Position numbers and translations under genes: made by a program
Shown: positions 53,586 through 63,054 of the stretch, piece by piece
Layout of the letters: every line of letters starts with the position of its first letter
Numbering within the stretch: the stretch's first letter is position 1
Notes under the pieces: generated by a model
The model's input: only the letters and a program-made list of their open reading frames with translations
The model's database searches: none
Told to the model about the DNA's origin: nothing
Source of the DNA: Eudoraea adriatica DSM 19308
GTDB taxonomy: Bacteria > Bacteroidota > Bacteroidia > Flavobacteriales > Flavobacteriaceae
Length of the DNA: 64,000 nucleotides
NCBI RefSeq assembly: GCF_000382125.1
Contig: NZ_KB907556.1
Location: 1 to 64,000 of the forward strand
Direction: 5' to 3'

Positions 53586-56116
53586 TTGCCTTTTATATCT
53601 GTGCTGTTATCCATTTGCTCTTTACCGATCGATAAAATATTTGCAAATAGTTTATAGGCTCCCGGAACACCTGCAGGAAGTTCCCTAAAAAAGCTAATCC
53701 CGGTATATATATAATTTCCTTCACCGTATGGGGCGACAAGCAGAGCTCCGTTGGTTGGAGATTCTCCTTTGTCGTTCATTTGCAGGATTGGAGTAAATTT
53801 GGGATCCCATTCATCCGGGAAGTATAGTCCCCTTTCCTGAACCCAACCCTCAAAATCCTGGTTGGTTATGGTATTTGGAAAGTTAACTACAGAATGGTCA
53901 GGGGCAAGAATTTTTACCTCAGAATCTTCATTGGTAATTCTATCCCTGGAAATATTAAGAGGGTAGGGGGCCAGGTCTTTAAAAGGTGTATCCCTTCGCC
54001 CGGCAGTATTATATTGTATGATCAGATTCCCGCCTTTCTCAACATATTCCAGCAAATACCGCTGTTTAAATTTTAGGTCTTCAATTACATTATATGCCCT
54101 TATCCCGGTAACCACTGCATCATATTTATCCAGAGAACCGGATTCTATTGCCTTAGGATCTATACGATGTATGGTATAACCAATCTGTTCCAGGCTTTCA
54201 GGTACTTCATCACCTGCACCCATTATATAACCAATATGTTCACCCACTTTCTGAATATCCAGTCTTACAACTTTTGCTTCGGAAGGTAGCAAAACCGTTT
54301 GTTTGGGTATGTGGTCATAGGTAATCTCTACTAACTCTTTATCCAGTTCTTTACCTTGGATACGAATAATAGGTGTTATGAAGCACTTATCTTCCTGGGA
54401 TGGTGGTGTTAAAGTAAAAATAAGGGTCTTTTCATCCCCTTTGTTTGCAATTTCAAACTCTATAAATTCCTCATCTACCATCCAGCCTTTATTATAGCCC
54501 AATCGCACATTTCCTTTGAGCCCGTTTTTGTGCGCGGTAATAGTTACGGGTATTTGTTTTGGGCTGCCGTCTGCAAAGATCAACACCTTTTCACCAATTC
54601 TGGCAGTAGCTTCAGGAATAATCTCAAAAGGTTCATAAAGCTCTCCTTTATCTGGTTTTGAAAATCTATGAATTACGGGTTTTTCAAATTTTACAGCATA
54701 CCCGTCAAATCCCAATTCAAATACTGCATGAAATGGACGCCGGGTTTCGGGACTTCCAATAAGTTCCTGCTGATTTACCTTGTACATGCCAAGACTTCCT
54801 TTTTCAGCGAGCCAATATGGACCGGTATAGGGCTGATCTTCAGGAATTTTAAGATCTATAGCAATGGTCTTTTTTTGATTATTGGCTAAAGACGATTTAT
54901 CCTGGGCATAGGTTTCTGAAGCAAGAGTTACCGAATTAAGGGAAATATCAGCATTACTTCTGTTAATGGCTTCAATATTTATTTTTACAGTATTTCCGGG
55001 AACTGCATTTGATTCGGATGATGACGCTTCCAGATAAAGTCCGCAAACCTCCAGAATAATATCATTAAGTTCATTCAGCTTGATATGCTTCCAGTGATCA
55101 TCTTCAATACCTGCAAGTAATCTATGAGCCCTTAATAGTTCCGGAAGGTGTTTTGAAGGAGTCTTGAAGTCAAAATTCTTTTCTACCTCAACCAATATTT
55201 TACCAATAGCCTCACCTCCTTTTATCCTTGACCAGCTTGTATTGATCCCTTCAAAAATATCGGAGTTATCCTCTGGCATGTCCCCCGACAACAATTCAAT
55301 ATATTCTTCCTGACTGCCCCTGCTGGTCAGTCTGCCAAAACCCTGACTCAAATGCTGACTGCTTGCTATGGAGGCAATTTCGTTGTTGGAAAGACCTTTC
55401 ATTGGATAATAAACTCCTATATCCAAATTCATTAATCTGGACTTATCGGCTTTTTCAAAGTTTTCAGGGCTTCCGTAAAACCACCAGGATGTATTAAAGA
55501 ATAATCTTTCAGGCTGCCATAGACCTACCTTATCTAATTGTTCCGGATATGCATTTGGATCATTCACAAGATCAAAAGCCTCGAAACTTAGCATGGCAGA
55601 AGAAGTATGGTGCCCATGGGTTGAACCGGGGGTCCTGTGATCAAAACGATTTACTATTACGTCTGGTTTGAAATTTCTTAGGATCCATACCACATCGCCC
55701 AAAACAGCTTCTTTATCCCAAATTTCCAGGGTTTCTTCCGGGTGTTTGGAATATCCAAAATCATTCGCCCTTGTGAAAAACTGTTCGCCGCCATCTACAC
55801 TTCTGGCCGCCAATAATTCCTGAGTCCTCAGAACGCCAAGCAATTCCCTAAGTTCCGAGCCTATAAGGTTTTGACCTCCATCACCTCTAGTAATAGATAA
55901 ATAACCGGTCCGGGCTTTTACTTCATTTGAAAGGTAAGATATCAGTCGTGTATTTTCATCATCCGGGTGCGCTGCAATGTAAAGGGCAGAACCCAGAAAG
56001 TTTAGTTTTTGCAAGGAATGATAGATGTCTGAAGAGGTGCTTTTTTTTGGTAACTGGGCCAGGACGGATTGTAAACCAAAGAATATCCCAAGAAGGAGTG
56101 CCAGATAATTCCGCAT
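53582..56116 (-). CDS. PIG-L family deacetylase-like protein with C-terminal extension
   Basis: This 844-residue exported protein has a signal peptide (residues 1-20) and an N-terminal LmbE/PIG-L domain. Its zinc and catalytic motif YIAAHPDDEN is at about 46-55 (His50, Asp52, Asp53), with RFDHRTPGSTHGHHTSSA later in the domain. The middle contains beta-sandwich modules. The last third resembles a GATase-like domain (DAVVTGIRAYNV, GGNLIIQYNTAGR, SPTNGALLVAPYGEGNYIYTG). PIG-L enzymes remove acetyl groups from N-acetyl sugars and related amides. It is co-translated with the 34-aa peptide and the symporter, suggesting processing of an imported compound. Confidence 0.88.
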   Translation of the reverse strand: MRNYLALLLGIFFGLQSVLAQLPKKSTSSDIYHSLQKLNFLGSALYIAAHPDDENTRLISYLSNEVKARTGYLSITRGDGGQNLIGSELRELLGVLRTQELLAARSVDGGEQFFTRANDFGYSKHPEETLEIWDKEAVLGDVVWILRNFKPDVIVNRFDHRTPGSTHGHHTSSAMLSFEAFDLVNDPNAYPEQLDKVGLWQPERLFFNTSWWFYGSPENFEKADKSRLMNLDIGVYYPMKGLSNNEIASIASSQHLSQGFGRLTSRGSQEEYIELLSGDMPEDNSDIFEGINTSWSRIKGGEAIGKILVEVEKNFDFKTPSKHLPELLRAHRLLAGIEDDHWKHIKLNELNDIILEVCGLYLEASSSESNAVPGNTVKINIEAINRSNADISLNSVTLASETYAQDKSSLANNQKKTIAIDLKIPEDQPYTGPYWLAEKGSLGMYKVNQQELIGSPETRRPFHAVFELGFDGYAVKFEKPVIHRFSKPDKGELYEPFEIIPEATARIGEKVLIFADGSPKQIPVTITAHKNGLKGNVRLGYNKGWMVDEEFIEFEIANKGDEKTLIFTLTPPSQEDKCFITPIIRIQGKELDKELVEITYDHIPKQTVLLPSEAKVVRLDIQKVGEHIGYIMGAGDEVPESLEQIGYTIHRIDPKAIESGSLDKYDAVVTGIRAYNVIEDLKFKQRYLLEYVEKGGNLIIQYNTAGRRDTPFKDLAPYPLNISRDRITNEDSEVKILAPDHSVVNFPNTITNQDFEGWVQERGLYFPDEWDPKFTPILQMNDKGESPTNGALLVAPYGEGNYIYTGISFFRELPAGVPGAYKLFANILSIGKEQMDNSTDIKGK

Positions 56117-56225
56117 AGTTTTTTTATATGGTGGTGGTCAAATATAGAAAGTTTAGAGGCGCGGAGTTAATATTTAGAACTTCTTTAACAACTTATAACA
56201 CCTTATGTACATAAAGCTTCAATGT

Positions 56226-56741
56226 TTAAATAGTCTTTAATATCAAAACTGCTTTTTGGAGCATAAGGTTATTGGGATAGGTTATTAATTCGGACGCATC
56301 ATTTCGCAAATGTATATGAAATGCCCTGATATCTTCAATAATATAATTTCCTTCAGACTCCATATCCTTATCCATTATTTTAATGCGATCGCCTATTTTA
56401 AAAGGAAAAGAGAAGTAAAGAATAATACCTGCCGTAACATTGCTTAAAATGGACCATTGGGCAAATATCGCAACTCCAATAACCGCAAAGACAGAGGAAA
56501 AAATAAGACCGAGTTCCCTGAAATTAACACCCCAAATAAATATAATTACTGCAAGCCCTATTGTACTAAGACCAAAGGAGACATACTTTATTATCAGCCT
56601 TGTACGTATAATATTGAGGTCGCTAACACCACCGACTTTACGAATTGTCTTCGATAAAATAAATTTTAAGACCAGCAACGTTATTATTGTAACTGCTGTT
56701 GCTAAAATTTCATTCTGATGGTTTGTAATAAATTCCTGCAT
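56226..56741 (-). CDS. Small-conductance mechanosensitive channel-like protein (MscS)
   Basis: This 171-residue protein has about three helices and the MscS core: the pore-lining stretch LIFSSVFAVIGVAIFAQWSILSNVTAGIILYFSFPFKIGDRI and a beta domain with YIIEDIRAFHIHLRND and LITYPNNLMLQKAV. It ends soon after the beta domain and lacks the C-terminal vestibule of E. coli MscS, as in the small Bacteroidota members. It probably releases solutes on osmotic downshock. It lies five bases downstream of the lipoprotein gene. Confidence 0.85.
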   Translation of the reverse strand: MQEFITNHQNEILATAVTIITLLVLKFILSKTIRKVGGVSDLNIIRTRLIIKYVSFGLSTIGLAVIIFIWGVNFRELGLIFSSVFAVIGVAIFAQWSILSNVTAGIILYFSFPFKIGDRIKIMDKDMESEGNYIIEDIRAFHIHLRNDASELITYPNNLMLQKAVLILKTI

Positions 56742-56746
56742 AGATT

Positions 56747-57703
56747 TTATAACCCTAACTGTTCTCTTAAAAATATATCTTTATTTCCATTTTGTTGCCA
56801 ATATGGAGCTTTAATGGTGTTGATTTTTGTTGCTTTAGAAGTCATTTTTTTGGCATTAACACCCCAGCCGCTTTTAAATTCATCCGTCCAGCTTTCTATG
56901 GCATGAGGAAAGGCTGTTCTGAAGTTTATGGTAAGTGTGCGGTCTAATTCTGGATATGTTAAGGAATAAGAGCTAATTCCATCCTTCTCTGCAATAGAAG
57001 CAATGGCTTTATGCGGCTTAATCCTTTTATGAGAGACTCGTATATATTCTAATGAAGGTATTATTTCCATTTCACCCAGGGGAAGCCCTTTGGGGTTAAT
57101 TCGCAATTTGTTCCACAGCTCGTTTTCCAAAATGCTTTTTTCCATTGTGAATTTTTGATCGGCTTCACCTTCAAAATAAGAGTGTGATTCGTACTCAAAA
57201 ACCTCCCTGTTGTTCAACTGTGAATAAACGTGCCCGCACCACTCCTGAATAGATGAGGATATCTTTATAGCGTGCTGATTGTCCTGAACCGGATAAAATG
57301 AACTACTCATTATAGAATACGGATAAATACCCGTAAGGTATTTTTTGGTGCTGTTTAATTTAAGAACAGGAATATTCTCGGGATTATTTCTATCTGCCTT
57401 AACCTGCTTATCGGCCAGGAATGGTTCCGTAACAAAAATTAAAACTGCATGTCCCTCTCTTAGTTCTCCATACCTTGCCTGTTCGAGCCTATAAGACGTA
57501 ATCTCTGCTTCTCCCGCATACCAATACTCTTTAAACTCCGGTGAAAGTGGGGTTGGTCTTGCGGCTTCCTTGTTTTTTTTCAGGCTTTCAGCATCAATAA
57601 CTGTGTTCACTTCTGAACTGGCTTTTAATTCGCAGGATATAAATAGGAAAGGTACAGATAGGATTAAAAAAGCAAAAAGTAGTTTGTTGAAAAGAAATCT
57701 CAT
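56747..57703 (-). CDS. Conserved Bacteroidota lipoprotein of unknown function
   Basis: This 318-residue protein has a lipoprotein signal ending FISC (Cys24) and no recognisable catalytic motif. Visible features are an N-terminal AARPTPLSPEFKEYWYAGEAEITSY block, repeated beta strands with GHAVLIFVTEPFLADKQVKAD, WCGHVYSQLNNREVFEYESHSYFEGEAD, and an end SGWGVNAKKMTSKATKINTIKAPYWQQNG. It has no Maf motif, so a Maf name should not be transferred from its neighbour. It sits between the maf and mscS-like genes, 33 bases after maf. Confidence 0.8.
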   Translation of the reverse strand: MRFLFNKLLFAFLILSVPFLFISCELKASSEVNTVIDAESLKKNKEAARPTPLSPEFKEYWYAGEAEITSYRLEQARYGELREGHAVLIFVTEPFLADKQVKADRNNPENIPVLKLNSTKKYLTGIYPYSIMSSSFYPVQDNQHAIKISSSIQEWCGHVYSQLNNREVFEYESHSYFEGEADQKFTMEKSILENELWNKLRINPKGLPLGEMEIIPSLEYIRVSHKRIKPHKAIASIAEKDGISSYSLTYPELDRTLTINFRTAFPHAIESWTDEFKSGWGVNAKKMTSKATKINTIKAPYWQQNGNKDIFLREQLGL

Positions 57704-57736
57704 AGCAATTTATTTTGGGTCAAAACTACTCAAAAA

Positions 57737-58327
57737 CTATTGACTTGCTATAAGCATTAACGTTTTGTAAACTAATTGAGTAGGCAGTCCTACAACGTTG
57801 GTATACGAACCTCTGATTTCCTCGATCCCAATTAACCCTATCCAGTCCTGTATGCCATATCCCCCGGCTTTGTCAAAGGGTTTAGATTCCTTTATATAAT
57901 GCCAAATCTCTTCATCCGTCAAATCCGTAAACTTTACTTGTGTACTGCTGTTTACGATTCTCTGATTGTTGGTGCGGGTGAAACAAACAGAAGTAATGAC
58001 TTCATGCCAATCGCCGGACATGGATCTCAACATTAAATAGGCTTCATTGTCATCTGCGGGTTTTCCGAGAAACTTATTGTTGTGCCAAACAACGGTATCG
58101 GAAGTTATTAACAGCTCATTTGCCTTTAATTCTCCCAAAAAAGGCGCTGCTTTAAGTTTGGACAGGAAATCAGCAATTTCAGCTCCCTTTAAATGTTCCG
58201 GATAAATTTCCTCGACGGGTTTCAGGCGAACCTCATATTCCAGGCCAATTTTTTTTAAGAATTCCTGTCTCCGGGGAGAAGAGGAAGCAAGAATAACACG
58301 GTATTTTTTTACCTTTTCACTATGCAT
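57737..58327 (-). CDS. Maf-like nucleoside triphosphate pyrophosphatase
   Basis: This cytoplasmic Maf protein has ILASSSPRRQEFLKKIGLEY at the start, SDTVVWHNNKFLGKPADDNEAYLMLRSMSG with the catalytic Asp, and DKAGGYGIQDW near residue 155. The family hydrolyses noncanonical nucleotides. I set the start at the ATG at 58327, four bases after the KdsC stop, because the frame upstream overlaps kdsC by 17 bases and the family begins close to this Met. It is in the operon with the KdsC-like and DUF2520 genes. Confidence 0.9.
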   Translation of the reverse strand: MHSEKVKKYRVILASSSPRRQEFLKKIGLEYEVRLKPVEEIYPEHLKGAEIADFLSKLKAAPFLGELKANELLITSDTVVWHNNKFLGKPADDNEAYLMLRSMSGDWHEVITSVCFTRTNNQRIVNSSTQVKFTDLTDEEIWHYIKESKPFDKAGGYGIQDWIGLIGIEEIRGSYTNVVGLPTQLVYKTLMLIASQ

Positions 58328-58331
58328 AGAA

Positions 58332-58859
58332 CTAATCGTTGGCTGCACTAAAATTCGTATACCAATCGCCCCGTACTTTCAGGACCTGCTCTATAACATC
58401 TCTTACACATTCATCGCCACTATACCTGTGTGATATGTAATCGCATACCTCTTTGACTTCCTGCACTGCATCCTGCGGGCACGCTGCAATAGCAGCTAAT
58501 TTCATAGCCGGAATATCCGGCAGATCATCACCCATATAAAGTACATTTTCAGGATCTATCTTGTATTTAGACAGATATTCTTTTAAAGGCGCTTCTTTCA
58601 TAGATGCCCCAAGGTAAACATCTGTTACGCCAAGCCCTTTCAGTCTTATACTCACACCTTCATTTGTACCCCCTGATATTATGCAGACATTATATCCTTT
58701 CTGAAGTGCGGTTTTAAGGGCATATCCATCTTTTACGCTCATTTTACGGAGTAGTTCACCCTCTGATGTAATAAGAACATTCCCATCTGTAAATACACCA
58801 TCTACATCAAAGACGAATGTTGTGATATCCTTTAAAAATTGTTTATAGTTTTTTTTCAT
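58332..58859 (-). CDS. KDO-8-phosphate phosphatase-like HAD hydrolase (KdsC)
   Basis: This 175-residue HAD protein has TFVFDVDGVFTDGNVLI with the nucleophile Asp18 and acid Asp20, SGGTNEGVSIRLKGLGVTDVYLG, LYMGDDLPDIPAMK and the end YISHRYSGDECVRDVIEQVL. This pattern matches the small cap-less KdsC type that releases phosphate from KDO-8-phosphate in LPS core synthesis. It overlaps the DUF2520 gene by 17 bases and precedes maf. Confidence 0.88.
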   Translation of the reverse strand: MKKNYKQFLKDITTFVFDVDGVFTDGNVLITSEGELLRKMSVKDGYALKTALQKGYNVCIISGGTNEGVSIRLKGLGVTDVYLGASMKEAPLKEYLSKYKIDPENVLYMGDDLPDIPAMKLAAIAACPQDAVQEVKEVCDYISHRYSGDECVRDVIEQVLKVRGDWYTNFSAAND

Positions 58860-59613
58860 GTGTTTTTCGGATTGAATTACTTAGAACAGAATAAATATCC
58901 CTGTAGTCCTTATTATTTAAAAGTGCTAAATGTTTTTTCATTGTGAGTTTGTCGTTACGAACGGCAGGTCCGGTCTGCGCATTTAAAATATTATCTTGCG
59001 TGGCTTTCTTGGCGGTTTCTAAAATCAGTGGATTTAATATTTTAAAAGGAACACCCGCTTCATCGCAAATCTCATTCCCTATATGATATAAATGATTTGT
59101 AAAGTTATTTACAAATACAGCTGCAAGATGTACTGATTTTCGCTGTTCAGAAGTCATTGTTTGTACCTGATCGGAAATAGTATTTGCAAGCTCTCTTAGT
59201 AGCTCATAGTCTTCACTACTTTCCGCCTCAATACAAATTGGAACTTCAGAAAAGTCAATTCTGCGCTCTTTACTGATAGTTTGTAAAGGATAAAAAACAC
59301 CTCTTCTCACCGAATCAGCTAGTACAGATAAGGGCATTGATCCCGAGGTATGTACAACGAGTCCTGATTTATTAGTAAAATGCTGTGATACAGTATTTAT
59401 AGAGTCATCATTTACAGCAATAATATAAATATCTGCATCGTAAATATGTTTAAAGTCCGTTGAAGTTTCCGGACAATTAGCAAAGGGAGTTAATTTCTTT
59501 TTATTTCGCCCTATGACCTGTATTATTTTTATACCATTTTTGTTGCCCATAGCTTCATAAAACTGCTGTGCAACATTTCCTGTGCCAATAAGTACTATTG
59601 AAAGCATGTTCAA
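58843..59613 (-). CDS. Rossmann-fold DUF2520 domain protein
   Basis: This 256-residue cytoplasmic protein starts with SIVLIGTGNVAQQFYEAM, a dinucleotide-binding loop like that of pyrroline-5-carboxylate reductase and prephenate dehydrogenase. The helical C-terminal half contains EQRKSVHLAAVFVNNFTNHLYHIG and AQTGPAVRNDKLTMKKHLALL, the DUF2520 pattern. The oxidoreductase substrate is unknown. It is the first gene of an operon of at least five minus-strand genes and is divergent from ccsBA. Confidence 0.88.
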   Translation of the reverse strand: MNMLSIVLIGTGNVAQQFYEAMGNKNGIKIIQVIGRNKKKLTPFANCPETSTDFKHIYDADIYIIAVNDDSINTVSQHFTNKSGLVVHTSGSMPLSVLADSVRRGVFYPLQTISKERRIDFSEVPICIEAESSEDYELLRELANTISDQVQTMTSEQRKSVHLAAVFVNNFTNHLYHIGNEICDEAGVPFKILNPLILETAKKATQDNILNAQTGPAVRNDKLTMKKHLALLNNKDYRDIYSVLSNSIRKTHEKKL

Positions 59614-59689
59614 AAGTACAATAATTATAAGGTTAAGTTCACTTTAAAAATTAACAATATTGATCGACTTTTTAAGACCACATGGACAA

Positions 59690-59718
59690 TTGTAAATCAT
59701 AAAAAGGCCTTACTTTTG
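59690..59718 (+). promoter_or_regulatory. Promoter of ccsBA
   Basis: TTG (59690-59692), 18 bases, TACTTTTG (59711-59718) gives the Bacteroidota arrangement upstream of the start at 59747. The -7 box matches TAnnTTTG exactly and the spacing is one short of the usual 19. Confidence 0.6.
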
Positions 59719-59746
59719 CTTCCGGCATTTAAATTTAACTACGAGC

Positions 59747-62700
59747 ATGAAAGAGTTGTTAAAAAAATTTTTCTTTTCTACCCGTTTAATGGCGGTCCTT
59801 TTCATTGTTTTTGCTACAGCCATGGCCTTTGGTACATTCATAGAGAGTTGGTATAGTACGGAAACTGCAAGAATCTGGATATACAATACTACCTGGTTTG
59901 AGTTAATCATGGTTTTTTTTGTAATCAATTTTGTTGGTAATATTTTTCGCTATCGCTTGTTGCGCAAAGAAAAATGGCCGGTTTTTATCCTCCATATCTC
60001 ATGGATCCTAATCATTATAGGTGCCTTTGTTACGAGATACATTAGTTTCGAAGGGATGATGCCAATCCGGGAAGGGCGAACTGAGAATGTTTTCTTTTCA
60101 GATAAAACCTTTTTTACCGCATTTATTGATGGGGAAATAGATGGGGAACCCAAACGAAAGATTCTGGAAGACGATCTTATCGTAACCCCCGAAGCCATTA
60201 AGTCTAACTTGCCATGGACCTCAGATTTTAACGGACAAGAAGTTACAATTGCCTATGATGGTTTTATTAAAGGAGCCAAGAAAGCTTTAATTCCGGATAA
60301 TAACGGAAGTTATTATTTGAAAATTGTTGAAGCCGGAGATGGGAACAGGCATGAACATTATCTCGAAAGTGGAAAAATAGCAAATATCCATAATATACTG
60401 TTTTCATTGAACAAGGAAACGGAAGGCGCGGTAAACATAACTGCAACAGATAGTGTATATCAAATGAAATCGCCTTTCGAAGGGAGTTTTATGAGAATGG
60501 CAGATCGGTTTAAGGGCATAGTTATTAAAGACAGTTTGCAGCAATTGCAGTTGCGATCCCTTTACAACATGGGCGGGATGCAGTTTGTTATACCGGAACC
60601 ACTTGTTCAAGGTTCTTACGGGGTTGTAGCTGTTCCCGAAAATGAAGTTACGCAAGCTGCACAAGACGCTTTGGTCCTTAAAATAAGCAGTAAGGGTGAA
60701 ACGGTTACCACGAAGGTTTTAGGAGGCAGGGGCTTCAGCAATTTTACGGATAAAATAAATGTGGGCGGGCTGGATTTCAGTCTTCGGTACGGCTCAAAAG
60801 TTTATGAATTGCCTTTTAGTATTAAGTTAAACGATTTTATTGCTGAGAAATACCCAGGAACTGAGAAAAGCTATGCTTCTTTTATGAGCAAAGTTACAGT
60901 GGAGGATGAAAGGCCCTTTGATTACGATATTTTCATGAATAATATTCTGGATCATAAAGGATATCGGTTTTTCCAGGCAAGTTTTGACCAGGATGAACGC
61001 GGAACTATTCTCTCTGTAAATCATGATTTCTGGGGCACCTGGATAACTTATGCGGGGTACTTTTTATTGTATATAGGTTTAATGGGGATTATGTTCTTTG
61101 GTAAAACCAGATTTAAGGAATTGACAGGGACCCTTGATAAATTAAAAAAGCAAAAAGCGGTAACTTCTGTGATAATGCTATTTGGGGTTTTAAGCTTAAA
61201 TGCTCAGGATGCAACTCATATCCATCAAAACAATCCCACTGAACAGCAGCTCGATTCGCTTTTGAGGACTTCCACAGTTTCCAGGGAACATGCGGCAAAA
61301 TTTGGGGAACTGGTAATACAGGACGGTGGGGGCCGAATGAAACCTTTAAATACGTTTTCTTCAGAATTACTTAGAAAACTAAGTTTTAAGGATAGCTACA
61401 AAGATTTGAATGCCGATCAGGTATTTTTATCCATGATGTTAAATCCAGCCCTTTGGTACAATACAGAATTTATAGCCCTCGACAAAAAAGGCCTAAACGA
61501 TAGCCTCCGCAATATATTAGCTGTAGATGGATCTCCGCGATATGTAAAAGCTACAGATTTTTTTGATTCTAAAGGGGCTTACAAACTGGCTCCGTATTTA
61601 CAGGATGCTTATGCCACGAGTACTCCAAACAAATTTCAACAGGATTATAAAGATGTGGATTTACGCCTAGGGCTATTAAACAGGGCACTCAGTGGGGAAA
61701 TCATCAAAATATTCCCTTTATTAAATGATGAGAACAACAAATGGGTCTCAGCTGTGGAATTTAGAACGGGTCAATACACGGTATCGGACTCACTATATGC
61801 TAATTTCATCAAAAATGCAGTTCCGTATTATTTACATTCCCTGCAAAGGGCAATTGCAAGTAATGACTATTCCGAAGCAGATAAACTATTGGCTGCATTT
61901 CATCAGAATCAGGAAAACCATGGTAGCGAGGTACTTCCCGCTAAGAACAGGGTAAAGGCAGAAATTATTTATAACAAGCTCGATATTTTTAATCGCCTTT
62001 ATAAATATTATGCACTGGTTGGTATCCTCATGTTCTTCGTCCTTGTCTTTGCGATTTTTAAGGAAAGAAGGATATGGAAGATTGCGACCTACTTTTTTAA
62101 GGGAATAATTTATATATTTTTTATTTGGCATACATCAGGGCTAATAATGCGCTGGTATATTTCCGGCCATGCCCCCTGGAGTGATGCCTATGAAAGCATT
62201 CTTTATGTATCATGGGCCACCATGGGAATGGGCTTGCTTTTAGGACGAAAGAGTAATATGACCATTGCGGCTTCGGCATTTGTTACTGCTATGTTATTGT
62301 GGATTGCACATCAAAGCTGGGTAGACCCTTCCATAGCAAATCTAGTCCCGGTTTTAGATAGTTATTGGCTGATGATCCACGTTGCAGTTATTGTGGGCAG
62401 TTACGGACCACTTACCGTTGGGATGATTCTTGGACTTGTTTCACTTTTGTTGATCACCCTTACCAACTCCGGAAATAAGGAGCGAATGGAATTAAACCTC
62501 AAAGAACTCACAATAATTAATGAACTCTCTATTACGGTTGGACTCATTATGCTTACCATAGGAAACTTTCTGGGTGGGCAATGGGCAAATGAAAGCTGGG
62601 GACGTTATTGGGGCTGGGATCCCAAAGAAACATGGGCCCTTATTTCAATTATGGTTTATGCCTTCGTAATACATACCAGGTTGGTACCGGGCTTACGGGG

Positions 62701-62908
62701 CAGATGGACCTTTAATTTTTTGACTGTGCTGGCTTTTGGGAGTATTATGATGACCTATTTCGGGGTTAATTTCTATTTGGTTGGCCTGCATAGTTATGCC
62801 AGCGGATCGCAGGTAATAACCCCTACCTTTGTTTGGTATACATTATTTGGAGTGTTACTCCTGGGAGGAATCAGCTATTGGCGCTATAGATTGAATTATG
62901 TTAAATAA
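59747..62908 (+). CDS. Cytochrome c biogenesis fusion protein CcsBA (ResB-CcsA)
   Basis: This 1053-residue protein joins two system II cytochrome c maturation proteins. The first half (about 1-450) has the ResB-type helices and a large extracytoplasmic part with repeated beta segments. The middle (about 470-750) is periplasmic. The C-terminal half carries the CcsA haem-handling helices with the WWD motif GQWANESWGRYWGWDPKETWAL. It brings haem across the membrane and attaches it to c-type cytochromes. The gene is monocistronic and begins with a promoter. Confidence 0.95.
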   Translation: MKELLKKFFFSTRLMAVLFIVFATAMAFGTFIESWYSTETARIWIYNTTWFELIMVFFVINFVGNIFRYRLLRKEKWPVFILHISWILIIIGAFVTRYISFEGMMPIREGRTENVFFSDKTFFTAFIDGEIDGEPKRKILEDDLIVTPEAIKSNLPWTSDFNGQEVTIAYDGFIKGAKKALIPDNNGSYYLKIVEAGDGNRHEHYLESGKIANIHNILFSLNKETEGAVNITATDSVYQMKSPFEGSFMRMADRFKGIVIKDSLQQLQLRSLYNMGGMQFVIPEPLVQGSYGVVAVPENEVTQAAQDALVLKISSKGETVTTKVLGGRGFSNFTDKINVGGLDFSLRYGSKVYELPFSIKLNDFIAEKYPGTEKSYASFMSKVTVEDERPFDYDIFMNNILDHKGYRFFQASFDQDERGTILSVNHDFWGTWITYAGYFLLYIGLMGIMFFGKTRFKELTGTLDKLKKQKAVTSVIMLFGVLSLNAQDATHIHQNNPTEQQLDSLLRTSTVSREHAAKFGELVIQDGGGRMKPLNTFSSELLRKLSFKDSYKDLNADQVFLSMMLNPALWYNTEFIALDKKGLNDSLRNILAVDGSPRYVKATDFFDSKGAYKLAPYLQDAYATSTPNKFQQDYKDVDLRLGLLNRALSGEIIKIFPLLNDENNKWVSAVEFRTGQYTVSDSLYANFIKNAVPYYLHSLQRAIASNDYSEADKLLAAFHQNQENHGSEVLPAKNRVKAEIIYNKLDIFNRLYKYYALVGILMFFVLVFAIFKERRIWKIATYFFKGIIYIFFIWHTSGLIMRWYISGHAPWSDAYESILYVSWATMGMGLLLGRKSNMTIAASAFVTAMLLWIAHQSWVDPSIANLVPVLDSYWLMIHVAVIVGSYGPLTVGMILGLVSLLLITLTNSGNKERMELNLKELTIINELSITVGLIMLTIGNFLGGQWANESWGRYWGWDPKETWALISIMVYAFVIHTRLVPGLRGRWTFNFLTVLAFGSIMMTYFGVNFYLVGLHSYASGSQVITPTFVWYTLFGVLLLGGISYWRYRLNYVK

Positions 62909-63054
62909 TTCAATGCCATAATTACAACGGCTTATCGCATTGCCACACATGCCGGGCAATGGGTTTTGCTGATGGCAATTGTCCTAATTGGAGGACTATA
63001 ACAGTTTTATTATTTTTAATACTTTTATTTAACTACCGCATCAAGTATTGAACT

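Noticed and set aside
62938-62961. Hairpin CATTGCC / GGCAATG after ccsBA
   Set aside because: The stem is seven base pairs with a ten-base loop and no T run follows, so it is not a convincing terminator.
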